Shown here in pieces: positions 1 through 8,210 of a stretch of DNA of 64,000 bases. The notes under the pieces are model-generated. The model did not search any database, was not told the origin of the DNA, and worked only from the letters and a program-made list of their open reading frames with translations. Every line of letters starts with the position of its first letter. Position 1 is the stretch's first letter. The position numbers were made by a program, and so were the translations under genes. The stretch is from positions 62,001-126,000 of the forward strand of contig NZ_DASVSF010000026.1 in the NCBI RefSeq assembly GCF_036388275.1. The letters run 5' to 3'. Source of the DNA: Longimicrobium sp. GTDB taxonomy: Bacteria; Gemmatimonadota; Gemmatimonadetes; Longimicrobiales; Longimicrobiaceae.

Positions 1-107
1 GGCCCTGCCCAAAGGCCGTATGCGGCCATGCTGATCGAATAGAACGAAGGAGGCCCAAATCGAAACCCCGACGCCGGGCAGGGCATCGGGGCGGCGATCT
101 TGAGGAA

Positions 108-181
108 TGGGCGCTGAGGGATTCGAACCCCCGACCCCCGGTGTGTAAAACCGGTGCTCTAACCAGCTGAGCTAAGCGCCC
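108..181 (-). tRNA. tRNA-Val (anticodon UAC)
   Basis: The reverse strand folds into a full cloverleaf of 74 nt without encoded CCA. It has a 7-bp acceptor stem (GGGCGCT with AGCGCCC), a 4-bp D stem (GCTC/GAGC), a 5-bp anticodon stem CCGGT/ACCGG with loop TTTACAC giving anticodon TAC, a 5-nt variable loop, and a T arm with loop TTCGAAT. The discriminator base is A. Anticodon UAC reads valine GUA and GUG codons. Bases 1-107 beside it hold no gene that I can recognise. Confidence 0.96.
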
Positions 182-194
182 GTTCGGTCGTGGA

Positions 195-428
195 CTACAG
201 GATGATGCCGAGCGGCACCAGGACGGCGAAGCCCAGCACCAGCAGCAGCGGCGCGCCCACGGTGCTGCCGCCGGCCAGCAACATGAACCCGTACACGATG
301 CTCGCCAGGCCGATACCCAGCAGTGCCCCGTTCAGCGGCCCGAAGCGGAGCGTGCTCTCGGCGTCGGCAACCGGCGCGATGGCGGACGAAGCGACGGTCC
401 GCGGCTTGGAAGGTGTAGGTCTCGACAT
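195..428 (-). CDS. small two-helix membrane protein (DUF3098-like)
   Basis: A 77-residue protein with a short Ser/Pro-rich cytoplasmic start (residues 1-28) and two hydrophobic helices (about 32-52 and 57-77) joined by a Gly-rich turn containing LAGG. The size, the two helices and the GG turn resemble the small DUF3098-type membrane proteins, but I cannot confirm the family by eye. Function is unknown. It lies 13 bp from the tRNA-Val gene on the same strand. The ATG sits 6 nt from a clear -10 element, so the mRNA is probably leaderless, which fits the lack of a Shine-Dalgarno sequence. Confidence 0.75.
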   Translation of the reverse strand: MSRPTPSKPRTVASSAIAPVADAESTLRFGPLNGALLGIGLASIVYGFMLLAGGSTVGAPLLLVLGFAVLVPLGIIL

Positions 429-434
429 GCGAAA

Positions 435-463
435 AGTTTAGGGCTGCGGGGCGAAAGCGTCAA
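435..463 (-). promoter_or_regulatory. sigma-70-type promoter, leaderless transcript
   Basis: On the minus strand TTGACG (463-458) is followed after exactly 17 bp by TAAACT (440-435). Only 6 nt separate the -10 from the ATG at 428, so transcription should begin at or next to the start codon. Confidence 0.65.
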
Positions 464-529
464 CCCCGGAGCGTCCGCGGCAACGTCGTGTCGCCCGATG
501 AGATGCCGCAGAAGCCAGTTCAGGTTGCC

Positions 530-961
530 TCACGGCGCTACTGGCGGGTAATCCGTCCGGTGCCGGAACGAGAGCCTCGCCTGGATCGCGCGATAATCCC
601 GCGCGTTGTCGTGAATGACTTCCGCACCAATTTGCGTGGCGGTGCAGGCAATCAGTACGTCGATGGTCAGTGAAGGCGTGATCGTGAACCCCGCTCTGCG
701 TAGCCGGCAGAGGATTTCTCCCGCGCGTCTCCAACTGGCATGGGTAGGCGTGGCGGTTCTACGCAGCTTTTCGAACCGCGCGATGAAGGCTTCCAGGCGA
801 CGAGCTTCCGTGTCGCGGCTGCCGGCCAGCAGTTCCTGGGCGACCACGGAGCACAGGTACACGGACGACGAGAAGGCCGAGAGAAACGTTGCGTATCTCT
901 CGGCCTCTTCTTTGGAGCGCGTCGCCCGCACCAGCATCTGCGTATCAACGATATACTTCAT
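530..961 (-). CDS. PIN-domain ribonuclease, VapC-type toxin
   Basis: A 143-residue PIN-fold protein. The start MKYIVDTQ gives the first acidic residue (D6). E43 (in AQELLAG), D101 (in LTIDVLIA) and D118 or D122 (in HDNARDY) complete the usual metal-binding acidic set, and length is normal for VapC. Family members cut tRNA or rRNA when not held by an antitoxin. The open frame extends further upstream, but ATG 961 is chosen because it begins the PIN fold and overlaps the end of the partner gene by 17 bp. The specific RNA target is unknown. Confidence 0.8.
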   Translation of the reverse strand: MKYIVDTQMLVRATRSKEEAERYATFLSAFSSSVYLCSVVAQELLAGSRDTEARRLEAFIARFEKLRRTATPTHASWRRAGEILCRLRRAGFTITPSLTIDVLIACTATQIGAEVIHDNARDYRAIQARLSFRHRTDYPPVAP

Positions 962-1205
962 CCACGTCCGTCTGGTTGGCGGGATACACGTCGTCGATCT
1001 CCATGCCACGGATGGCGTCGAAGCCGGCCAGCAACATTTCGCGAAAAACCTCTTCCTGAGGCTCCGCGGCGGCCGGGCAGCCATGTGCCTTCGTCTTGCC
1101 GAGGTGCGCCGGACCTCGTGCACGCGAGAGCCTCGCATTCTTCCGTGCTGATCTTTTCAAGGCCTCCTCCACGTCAAAAGAAACGCTCTGGACCAATATC
1201 GCCAT
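945..1205 (-). CDS. putative antitoxin partner of the PIN toxin
   Basis: An 86-residue, charged protein directly upstream of the PIN gene, with its last 17 bp overlapping the toxin start. The order (small gene first, overlapping toxin) is that of a vapBC operon. The sequence is not one I can assign to a known antitoxin family: residues 10-40 are basic and the C-terminal half is acidic (EIDDVY, TDVDEVY), as expected of a toxin-binding tail. ATG 1205 is preferred over an in-frame TTG at 1223; neither has a clear ribosome-binding site. The antitoxin role is inferred from position. Confidence 0.55.
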   Translation of the reverse strand: MAILVQSVSFDVEEALKRSARKNARLSRARGPAHLGKTKAHGCPAAAEPQEEVFREMLLAGFDAIRGMEIDDVYPANQTDVDEVYR

Positions 1206-1263
1206 GCAGTGGAAGAAGCGCAAGGGTACAGTGTGGACACGCGACGTGGCGTAAAACGATGCC

Positions 1264-2217
1264 TCAGTCCTCGTCCTCCTCGGCCAGGGGATACTCCACG
1301 TTCACGCCGTCCTCGCGCGGCGGGGGGAGCATGTGGTACTCGCGCTCCATCTCCGCCACGCGCGCGCGGTTGCGGCGGCGCCGCGGGATCCAGGCGACCA
1401 GGGCGAGCAGGAGCGCCACACCCCACACGGCGCCCACGTTGGCCCCCATCTGCATCCATCCGTAGCGCGAGCGCACCGCCTTCTTCCACTCGTCCTCCAG
1501 CTGCCCCGGCGTCATCGCGAAGGTTTCGCGGATGGCGGCGTCCAGCGTGCCCAGCCGCCGCCAGTTGTGCAGCAGCAGCTGAAAGCCGCGCTCCCCCGCG
1601 CGGCGGCGCAGATGGTCCACCATCGTGGCGCTCAGCAGGTACGCCAGCCGCGCCTGCCCCTCGCCCGCCGGCCAGGCCAGCTCCAGCGAATCCAGCGGCG
1701 GCGCCCGCCCCAGCATGAACGCCACCCGCAGCGCCCACGCCTCGTCGGCGTTCCAGCTGCCCGACGCCACCTCGGCGTACCCCTCGTCGAACCAGCGCGG
1801 GATGGTCCCCGGCAGGCGTTCGTGAAGGACCAGGTGAACGATCTCGTGGCGCAGCGTGGCGTCGGCCTGGCGGCGGTCCACGCCGGGAACGGGATAGGCG
1901 GGGATGACGATAGTCCGCTCGTACGGCATGGCCACGCCGCCCGCCCACTCGGGGGTACGCCCGCCCGTCGCCGCCGAAAAGGCGCGCGGGCTGGTGGCCA
2001 GGACGATCGTAGTGGACTCGGGGGCGGCGCCGCGGCGGAAGCCCGGGAGCGGCATGGGCGCCACGGCCTGGGCCATCACCTCGCGGGCCAGGGCGGCGTG
2101 CCGGGGCGCGTGGATCACCCGCAGCGTGCCGGAGCGGAGCGTGTCAGGGGGGGACTGCGCGAGCGCGGGGGACGCGCCGGTGAGCAGGAGGAGAAACGCG
2201 AGCGCCAGGCGGATCAG
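1264..2217 (-). CDS. secreted zinc metallopeptidase (peptidase MA-like)
   Basis: About 317 residues. A signal peptide (RLALAFLLLL then ASPALAQ) leads into a gluzincin domain with the zinc motif HEIVH, followed about 17 residues later by EGYAE supplying the third ligand, as in peptidase-MA-like proteins. A transmembrane helix near the C terminus (ANVGAVWGVALLLALVAW) and a basic, then acidic, cytoplasmic tail suggest anchoring in the inner membrane with the catalytic domain outside. No ATG, GTG or TTG lies close ahead of the signal peptide. CTG at 2217 overlaps the upstream stop as CTGA and is the most economical start; GTG at 2283 is the alternative. Last gene of the che-like operon. Confidence 0.75.
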   Translation of the reverse strand: MIRLALAFLLLLTGASPALAQSPPDTLRSGTLRVIHAPRHAALAREVMAQAVAPMPLPGFRRGAAPESTTIVLATSPRAFSAATGGRTPEWAGGVAMPYERTIVIPAYPVPGVDRRQADATLRHEIVHLVLHERLPGTIPRWFDEGYAEVASGSWNADEAWALRVAFMLGRAPPLDSLELAWPAGEGQARLAYLLSATMVDHLRRRAGERGFQLLLHNWRRLGTLDAAIRETFAMTPGQLEDEWKKAVRSRYGWMQMGANVGAVWGVALLLALVAWIPRRRRNRARVAEMEREYHMLPPPREDGVNVEYPLAEEDED

Positions 2218-3059
2218 CCGGCGGCCTCTACCGGCTTGCCGGACTCCAGCTGGGCCAGCGCCTTGCCGCAGCGCTCGCCCCACAGGTTGAAGCGGTTGGT
2301 CTGGTGGCCCGTGCGCCACGCGTCGGCCGCCGCGGCCTTGTTCCCCTCCCGGTAGTACGCCCGCCCGATCTCCCACCACGCCTCCAGCATGTTGGGCCCC
2401 AGCTCCAGCGTCTGCCGGAAGAAGCCGCGCGCGTCGTCGTACATCTCGCGCTCAAGGTACACCAGCCCCATGTAGAAGTGCGCGTACAGGCTGCTCTTGC
2501 GGTCGGCGTCCTGCCGGATGGCCTTGCTCAGGTGCTCGATGGCCTCGCCGAAAATTCCCTTCTTCAGGCAGATGTACCCCAGGTTCACCCGCGCCAGCGG
2601 GTTGTTGGGGTCCTTCATCAGCACCTTGTGGTAGGTCATCAGCGCGTCGTCGTACTGTTCGCGAAGCATCTGCGCCCACCCCAGCAGGCTTTCGGCGTGG
2701 GGATCGTTGGGCGCCAGCTCCAGCGCGCGCTCCAGCTCCTTCACCGCGCGCTTCGCATCGCCCGAGGCGATGGCCGTCCACCCGCGCTCGATGTACGTGC
2801 TGCTGCCGATGTGGTCGGAAACGATGGTGTGCTGCTGCGCCGGCGCGGGAGGCGGGGGGAGAGACTTGTAGCGCTCGACCAGCGCCCGGATGCGCTCCTT
2901 GAAGGCGGCCAGCTCCTCCAGCGCCGTTTCCGTTTCGCGGAACAGCGCCACGATCTCACCGCGCAGGCGCTCGCGGTCCGCGGCGCTGGCGGCTTCCAGC
3001 TCGCCCTCGATCCGCCCATAGCGGGCCAGAAACGCGTCCAGCAGCTCCCGCGAGGTCAT
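2214..3059 (-). CDS. TPR protein of the chemosensory operon
   Basis: A 281-residue protein. Residues 1-70 are charged and helical, probably coiled coil (ELEAASAADRERLRGE and similar), then a PPPP linker, then about four TPR units from residue 90 onwards (for example the segments AVKELERALELAPNDP and EAIEHLSKAIRQDAD). TPR arrays bind partner proteins; the partner is probably one of the Che proteins encoded just upstream. ATG 3059 overlaps the cheW stop as ATGA, so translation is likely coupled. I see no signal peptide, so it is cytoplasmic. Confidence 0.8.
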   Translation of the reverse strand: MTSRELLDAFLARYGRIEGELEAASAADRERLRGEIVALFRETETALEELAAFKERIRALVERYKSLPPPPAPAQQHTIVSDHIGSSTYIERGWTAIASGDAKRAVKELERALELAPNDPHAESLLGWAQMLREQYDDALMTYHKVLMKDPNNPLARVNLGYICLKKGIFGEAIEHLSKAIRQDADRKSSLYAHFYMGLVYLEREMYDDARGFFRQTLELGPNMLEAWWEIGRAYYREGNKAAAADAWRTGHQTNRFNLWGERCGKALAQLESGKPVEAAG

Positions 3060-3580
3060 GCCCCCTCCACCACCCCTTCCGCCGCCTGCACGTTCGCGCC
3101 CTCCAGGTCCGCGCTTTCCAGGGCGATGCGCTCTTCGCTGCTCAGGATGCGGTCCAGGTCCATCAGGATGATCAGCCGCCCATTGTGCCGCACGATGCCG
3201 CGGATGAACTCGGCGGAAAGGCCCTTGATGTACGCCGGGGGCGCGGAGATGCAGGTTTCCGGCGCGCGCAGCACCTCCGTCACACTGTCCACCACCAGCC
3301 CCAGCCGCTCGCCGGCGAACTCCACCAGCACGATGCGCGTCTCGTCGTCGTAGCCGATCTCGGCCACTTCGAAGCGGCGGCGCAGGTCCACCACGGGGAC
3401 GACCGTACCGCGCACGTCGAGCACCCCCTCCACGAACGCCGGGGCGCGGGGAACGGGCGTCACCTCCTGGTGGCGCAGGATCTCGTGCACCGAGAACACG
3501 TCCAGCCCGAACTCCTCGCCGCCCACGCTGAAGGTGACCAGCTGCACCTGCGGCACCGCCGCCTGACGAACGTTCCTCAT
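3056..3580 (-). CDS. cheW: CheW-type chemotaxis adaptor
   Basis: 174 residues with a full CheW domain: the start QLVTFSVGGEEFGLDV, then VHEILR, VEGVLDVRGTVVPVVDLR and VLVEFAGERLGLVVDSV. The C-terminal DRILSSEE segment follows the usual fold. CheW links receptor arrays to the histidine kinase CheA. It is the better-conserved of two adjacent cheW genes and overlaps both neighbours by ATGA. There is no cheA in the window, so its kinase must be encoded elsewhere. Confidence 0.93.
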   Translation of the reverse strand: MRNVRQAAVPQVQLVTFSVGGEEFGLDVFSVHEILRHQEVTPVPRAPAFVEGVLDVRGTVVPVVDLRRRFEVAEIGYDDETRIVLVEFAGERLGLVVDSVTEVLRAPETCISAPPAYIKGLSAEFIRGIVRHNGRLIILMDLDRILSSEERIALESADLEGANVQAAEGVVEGA

Positions 3581-4068
3581 GCTGTCCGGGTGTCCAGGGT
3601 GGTCCGCTCACGAAGCAGCTCCGCGAGGTCGATCAACGTCACGAGCCCGGGCGCCAGCCGGGCCACGCCCACCACGTACGCATCGCGGTCGCCCGCCGCG
3701 TGCGGCGCGGGGCGAAGCGCCTCGGCCGGCACCTCCATCACCTCGTGCACCGCGTCGGCCGCCACGCCCACCCGCGCGCCGCCCACGCCGGTGACCAGGA
3801 TGGGCCGCGCCCCGCCGGGCGAAAGCGACAGCCCCAGCGCGGCGGAGACGTCCACCACGGGCACCATCTCCCCGCGCAGCAGGATCATGCCCAGCAGGTG
3901 CGGCGGCACGTCGGGAAGGGGATGGATGCGCTGCCTGGTCACCACCTCCTCCACCAGCCGGATGTCGCAGCCGTGAAGCTCGCCGCCCATACGGAACGCC
4001 ACCACCTGCGCCCCCTCGCCCCGAGCCAGGAGAGCGCGGAAACCCAGCTCCTGCGCGGGGGCGATCAC
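3577..4068 (-). CDS. cheW: second, divergent CheW-like protein
   Basis: 163 residues. The CheW fold is visible in the segments VVAFRMGGELHGCDI, LVEEVV, LLGMILLRGEMVPVVDVSAALG, ILVTGVGGARVGVAADAV and PGLVTLIDLAELL. GTG 4068 overlaps the cheB stop as GTGA and gives a protein of family length; the longer upstream frame is out-of-frame cheB sequence. Two unlike CheW proteins in one operon could reach different receptors or one could sit in the array without kinase contact. It ends in an ATGA overlap with the next cheW. Confidence 0.85.
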   Translation of the reverse strand: MIAPAQELGFRALLARGEGAQVVAFRMGGELHGCDIRLVEEVVTRQRIHPLPDVPPHLLGMILLRGEMVPVVDVSAALGLSLSPGGARPILVTGVGGARVGVAADAVHEVMEVPAEALRPAPHAAGDRDAYVVGVARLAPGLVTLIDLAELLRERTTLDTRTA

Positions 4069-5255
4069 GCGTCCTCCCGAACGACGATCGTCTGCCGCGG
4101 GCGCAGGTCCACCTCGCGCTCGATCCCCGTGTGGATCTGGTCCAGCGGCATGATGCTGCCGGCGCTCTTCGCCGCCGCGGCGGGCATCCCGTAAATCACG
4201 GAACTGGCGCGGTCCTGGGCGATCCCCGACCCGCCCGCCTGCACGATCTCGCGCAGCCCCTCCGCGCCGTCCTTGCCCATCCCGGTCAGCACCACGCCCA
4301 CGGTCCGCGCGCCGAACACCTCCGCCGCGGTGCGGAACAGGTAGTCCGCGGCGGGGCGCACCCCCCACAGCGAGGGCTCCTGGTCCAGCGCCAGCCGCGC
4401 CTGCCCGCCCTCGCGCACCACGCGCATGTGAAAGTCGCCAGGCGCAAAGTACACGTGGTCCGCCAGCACCGGCTCGCCGTCCACCGCCTCGCTCACGGCC
4501 AGCTCCGACATCCCGTCGATCCGTTCCGCCAGCGAGCGGGTGAAGCGCGGCGGCATGTGCTGCACCACCAGCACGGCGGCCCCCAGCGGCGCGCGCAGAC
4601 GGGGGATCAGCTCCGTCAGGGCCCGCGGCCCGCCCGTCGACGCGGCCACCACCACGGCCAGGTCCGCCGCCGTCTCGTGCGCCGCCGGGAAGCGAGGAGG
4701 CGCGGGCGCGGGCGGCGCGACGTCGACGGAAGGCGCGACCGGCGGCGCCACGGGCATCGACAGCGAACCGCGGCCCGGCGCGGCGGCCGGGGCCGGGCGC
4801 AGGGCGGACCGGCGCATCTGCACCGGGAGCACGGACAGGTTGGCGGCGGCGGCGGCGCGCAGGGCGTCCAGCAGCCGGTCGGCGACGGTGTCCAGGTTCA
4901 GCGAGATGGTGCCCGACGGCTTGGCGACGAAATCCACCGCGCCGTAGTCCAGTGCGCGCATCGTGGCCTCGCCCCGCTCGGTGGTGTACGCCGAAAGCAT
5001 CACCACGGGGCGGGGCGTTTCGCTCATGATGTACCCCAGCGCGGAAAGCCCGTCGAGCCCGGGCATCTCCACGTCCATGGTCACCAGGTCTGGGTCCAGC
5101 TGGTGCACCTTGCGCAGGGCGTCGTGCCCGTCGCGCGCGGTGCCCACGACGCGAAACTCGTCGGTGCGCGAAAGGATGTCGGTGATGACGCGCCGCATGA
5201 AGGCGCTGTCGTCCACCACCAGCACGGTCTGCGGGCGCCGCTCAGAGAACGACAT
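4065..5255 (-). CDS. cheB: CheB protein-glutamate methylesterase/deamidase
   Basis: 396 residues. An N-terminal receiver domain (about 10-125) has acidic residues VVDDS, phosphoacceptor D61 (TMDVEMPG) and conserved K112 (AKPSG). A Pro/Ala-rich linker (140-195) leads to the methylesterase domain with catalytic S206 (STGGP), H233 (VQHMPP) and D329 (GMGKDG). CheB removes methyl groups from receptor glutamates and deamidates glutamines after phosphorylation by CheA. Preceded by cheD with a 14-bp overlap and followed by a CheW-like gene with a GTGA overlap. Confidence 0.96.
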   Translation of the reverse strand: MSFSERRPQTVLVVDDSAFMRRVITDILSRTDEFRVVGTARDGHDALRKVHQLDPDLVTMDVEMPGLDGLSALGYIMSETPRPVVMLSAYTTERGEATMRALDYGAVDFVAKPSGTISLNLDTVADRLLDALRAAAAANLSVLPVQMRRSALRPAPAAAPGRGSLSMPVAPPVAPSVDVAPPAPAPPRFPAAHETAADLAVVVAASTGGPRALTELIPRLRAPLGAAVLVVQHMPPRFTRSLAERIDGMSELAVSEAVDGEPVLADHVYFAPGDFHMRVVREGGQARLALDQEPSLWGVRPAADYLFRTAAEVFGARTVGVVLTGMGKDGAEGLREIVQAGGSGIAQDRASSVIYGMPAAAAKSAGSIMPLDQIHTGIEREVDLRPRQTIVVREDA

Positions 5256-5739
5256 CGGGCTTTCCCACCGAGCTCACGGTAGTGCGCCCCTGCCCCACGG
5301 CGAAGCGCACCGACCGCCCGTAGTCGCCGCCCACGTTCTCGCTGAGCACGGGGATTCCCGCGCGCTCCAGCGCCTCGCGCGCCGCGCGCACGTTGCGCTC
5401 GCCCATGTTCAGCGTGCCCGGCACCATCAGCGTCTGGAACATGGCCGCGCCCCCCACCAGCCGCGCCTGCAGCCGCCCCGGCCGGGCGCCGCGCCGGGCC
5501 ATCTCGCGCACGAGGAGCGGCACCGCGGTCGTGGCGAACTTGCTCTCGTTGCTGCGGTCGCGCGAAAGCGCCGGCTCCGGCAGAAGGACGTGCGCCATCC
5601 CTCCCACGCGGGCGTCGGGGTCGTGAAGGAGAATGGCCACGCACGAGCCCAGGCCAAGGGTCACCAGCAGGTCCTCGGGCCCGCCGACGGCGTGCTGGGC
5701 CACCTTCACGTAGGTGGTGGCGCTGGCGCGGCCGTTCAT
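5242..5739 (-). CDS. cheD: CheD receptor glutamine deamidase
   Basis: 165 residues. The signature LGSCVAILLHDP supplies catalytic Cys33 and GGMAHVLLPEP supplies His50; LVGGAAMF, NMGERN and GGDYGRSV are further CheD motifs. CheD deamidates receptor glutamines and in some bacteria is regulated by CheC, which is not seen here. The ATG overlaps the cheR stop by four bases. The open frame runs further upstream through cheR in another register, but the family begins near this ATG. Confidence 0.95.
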   Translation of the reverse strand: MNGRASATTYVKVAQHAVGGPEDLLVTLGLGSCVAILLHDPDARVGGMAHVLLPEPALSRDRSNESKFATTAVPLLVREMARRGARPGRLQARLVGGAAMFQTLMVPGTLNMGERNVRAAREALERAGIPVLSENVGGDYGRSVRFAVGQGRTTVSSVGKPDVVL

Positions 5740-6596
5740 ACGGGAGGCCTGCGGAAGATGCGCTCGCGGTTGTTGATGGGCTTGAACAGCAGCCGCGCCT
5801 CGCCGATCAGCGTTTCCACCTTGCCCATCACCAGGTACCCGCCCGGCGCCAGCGCGTCGTGAAAGCGCCGGAACAGCCGCTCCTGGATCTCTCGGTCGAA
5901 GTAGATCACCACGTTCCGGCAAAAGATCAGGTTCTGCCCCGCCAGCGGCTCGCCGGAGATCAGGTCACGGTGCTCGAAGGCCACGCCCTCCTTCACCTCG
6001 GGCTTCACCGCCCAGGGCGGCCCGCCGGTGAACCAGCGCGCCTGCGCGTCGGGCGGGGTCTCGGCCATCGACAGGTCCGGGTACTCGCCCCGCCGCGCCG
6101 CCTCCAGGCTGCGCCGGTCGATGTCGGTACCGGTGATCTGGATGCGCCCTGCCTCGTGGCTACGCCCGTTCCGCGCCAGCCAGTCGCGGAACAGCATGGA
6201 GCAGGTGTACGCCTCTTCGCCGCTGGCGCTGCCGGCGCTCCACACCTTCACCGGCGCGCGCCCGGTGAACAGCTCGGGAAGCACGTGCTGCTCCAGCGCG
6301 TTCCACGTTTCCAGGTTGCGGAAGAACTTGGTGACGTTGATGGTCAGCGTGTCGAGCAGGTGGTCGTACTCCGCCGGCTCGCGGTCCAGCAGCGCCGAGT
6401 AGTCGGCAAACGACATCTGCCCGCGGGCGCGCATGCGCACGGCGATGCGGCGGCGCAGGCACTTTTCCTTGTAGAACTGGCAGTTGAAGCCGCGATCGGA
6501 TTCGATCTTCCGCTTCAGCTTCTCCAATCCCTCGTCGTCACCCTCCAGGGGAAGGGTGAAGCCGGGGAAGGCGGGGGGACCACTGGGCGGCCTCAT
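5736..6596 (-). CDS. cheR: CheR receptor methyltransferase
   Basis: 286 residues, normal for CheR. The N-terminal helical domain contains TINVTKFFRN (85-94). The SAM-binding site is KVWSAGSASGEEAY (117-130), and FCRNVVIYFD is the conserved late motif. It methylates receptor glutamates using S-adenosylmethionine. ATG 6596 overlaps the stop of the DUF4388-TPR gene as ATGA. No TPR is attached to CheR itself; the TPR genes on both sides may supply that binding function. Confidence 0.95.
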   Translation of the reverse strand: MRPPSGPPAFPGFTLPLEGDDEGLEKLKRKIESDRGFNCQFYKEKCLRRRIAVRMRARGQMSFADYSALLDREPAEYDHLLDTLTINVTKFFRNLETWNALEQHVLPELFTGRAPVKVWSAGSASGEEAYTCSMLFRDWLARNGRSHEAGRIQITGTDIDRRSLEAARRGEYPDLSMAETPPDAQARWFTGGPPWAVKPEVKEGVAFEHRDLISGEPLAGQNLIFCRNVVIYFDREIQERLFRRFHDALAPGGYLVMGKVETLIGEARLLFKPINNRERIFRRPPV

Positions 6597-8209
6597 CGCA
6601 GCACGCTCTCCACCAGCTCCAGGTTGGTGCGCACGACGGAGTTCTGGGGATTGATCTCCAGCGCCTTGCGCCACAGCTCCACCGCCTGCTGCCGCTCCAT
6701 CCGCTTGTAGTGGATGTTGCCCATGCGAAAGTACACGTCGTCGCCCAGGCGCGGGTTCAGCCGCGCGGCCCGCCCGTAGCACTCGGCCGCGTCGTCGTAC
6801 GCCCCGCGGCGGTACAGGGCGTCGCCCAGCGCCTTGTGCGCCTGCGGCAGCTCTCGGTCTTCGTCTGCCGCGCGGCGGTACATGGCCTCGGCCTTTTCCC
6901 AGTTTCCCTTGCGCTCGTACACGCTGCCCAGGTGCAGGTACACCGGCGCGGCGTGGGGATGCTGCGCGATGGCCTCCTCGCCCAGGCGGATGGCCGCGTC
7001 GGGGGCCCCGGCGGCGGCCTCGGCCAGCACGGCGAAGGCGTAGTACGCGGGGGGCACGCGCTTGCCCTCCATCACCCGGCGGTACTCGCGGAACGCCTCC
7101 GCCGCCTCGTGCGCCTCGCCCGCCTTCAGCAGCAGCACGGCGCGCGAAAGCAGCACCTGCGGCCGTTTGGGCGCCAGCTTCAGCGCCTCGTCGGCCGCGA
7201 GGCGCGCGTCGGCCACGCGACCCAGCCGCTCCAGCGCCAGCGACATGGAGTGGAACACCGTGGCGCGCGGCCCGCCGATCTCCACGACCTCGCGGAGATA
7301 GCGAAGCGCGAAGCGGTCGTCGCCCTTGCGCAGGCCGATCAGCGCCAGGTGAAAGCGCGCGTCCACGTTGCGGGGCTGAAGCTCGGCCACGCGGCGGAAT
7401 TCGCGCGTGGCCTCGTCGTACATGGCCGTGCGGTAGAAGGCCACGCCCAGGTTGCGGTGCTCGTCGATGCGCGCCTGCGGAACCTCCTTCACCTGCGCCT
7501 GCCGCCGCCCGACGGGGTGCGCGATGCCGGCCTGGATGTAGCCGAACAGCGCCTTGCCCACGTCGAACTCCACCATCCCCGACTCCTCGATCAATTCCTG
7601 CACGCTGCGCCGGCCATCGATCAGCGGCAGGATCTTCCGCTGGTCGTCGGAAAGCTCCAGCGACGCCAGGGGCTTGCTGCGGTCGATCTCGAACACCAGG
7701 TCCAGCGAGGGGATCTTCTTTTCGATCAGGCTCCACTCGTCGATCCGGCGGGCGCCCTCCAGCAGCAGGTTCTCGGGGTTGATGGACACCAGCATGGCGC
7801 CCTCTTCCGGGCGCTGCTCGGGCTCGAAGCTGAACGTTCCCTGCGTCCAGGTGAAGAGGAAGTAGACGGCCTCCTCGATCTGGATGCGGATGTACTGCTC
7901 CAGCTGGTCGCGGGTGATGGCGCCGCGGCGGATGAGCAGCTCGCCCAGGCGCACGCCGGGATGGCGGGGCTGCTCCTCGATGGCGGCGGCCAGGTCTACC
8001 GGGTTCAGCAGCCCGTTCTTCACCAGCAGGTCGCCCAGCCGGTCGCGCCGGTTGACGATGGAGGCGTAGGTGATGCGGCCGCGCTCGAAGAACACGTAGC
8101 CGAAGTTGCTGCGGTCCGTCAGCGCCAGGCAGCCGGTCTTCTGCCCCATGGCCAGCAGCTGCAGAACGTCGGGAAGGCTGGCCTCCTTCAGGTTGCCCTT
8201 GATCGCCAT
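6593..8209 (-). CDS. DUF4388 (PATAN) domain protein with TPR array
   Basis: 538 residues. Residues 1-100 form a DUF4388/PATAN-type domain (starts AIKGNLKEASLPDVLQLLA, then GCLALTD, FERGRITYA). Residues 105-235 are a helical segment with LGELLIRRGAITRDQLEQYI and a strand-rich FSFEPEQ part, often seen after DUF4388. From about 250 there are seven or more TPR units. PATAN proteins occur in surface-motility and chemosensory signalling. The ATG lies 1 bp from the stop of the DnaA-like gene, so the two are surely cotranscribed. Confidence 0.85.
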   Translation of the reverse strand: MAIKGNLKEASLPDVLQLLAMGQKTGCLALTDRSNFGYVFFERGRITYASIVNRRDRLGDLLVKNGLLNPVDLAAAIEEQPRHPGVRLGELLIRRGAITRDQLEQYIRIQIEEAVYFLFTWTQGTFSFEPEQRPEEGAMLVSINPENLLLEGARRIDEWSLIEKKIPSLDLVFEIDRSKPLASLELSDDQRKILPLIDGRRSVQELIEESGMVEFDVGKALFGYIQAGIAHPVGRRQAQVKEVPQARIDEHRNLGVAFYRTAMYDEATREFRRVAELQPRNVDARFHLALIGLRKGDDRFALRYLREVVEIGGPRATVFHSMSLALERLGRVADARLAADEALKLAPKRPQVLLSRAVLLLKAGEAHEAAEAFREYRRVMEGKRVPPAYYAFAVLAEAAAGAPDAAIRLGEEAIAQHPHAAPVYLHLGSVYERKGNWEKAEAMYRRAADEDRELPQAHKALGDALYRRGAYDDAAECYGRAARLNPRLGDDVYFRMGNIHYKRMERQQAVELWRKALEINPQNSVVRTNLELVESVLR

Positions 8210-8210
8210 G

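Noticed and set aside
615..1151. Plus-strand frame opposite the PIN toxin
   Set aside because: No domain or ribosome-binding site; the minus strand encodes a clear PIN fold.
1333..2355. A 340-codon plus-strand frame opposite the metallopeptidase
   Set aside because: Low-complexity His/Arg/Pro sequence without motifs; the minus strand holds HEIVH and a signal peptide.
7737..8209. DUF4388 gene split from a separate TPR gene
   Set aside because: One continuous frame 6593-8209 covers both domains without an internal stop or start signal.
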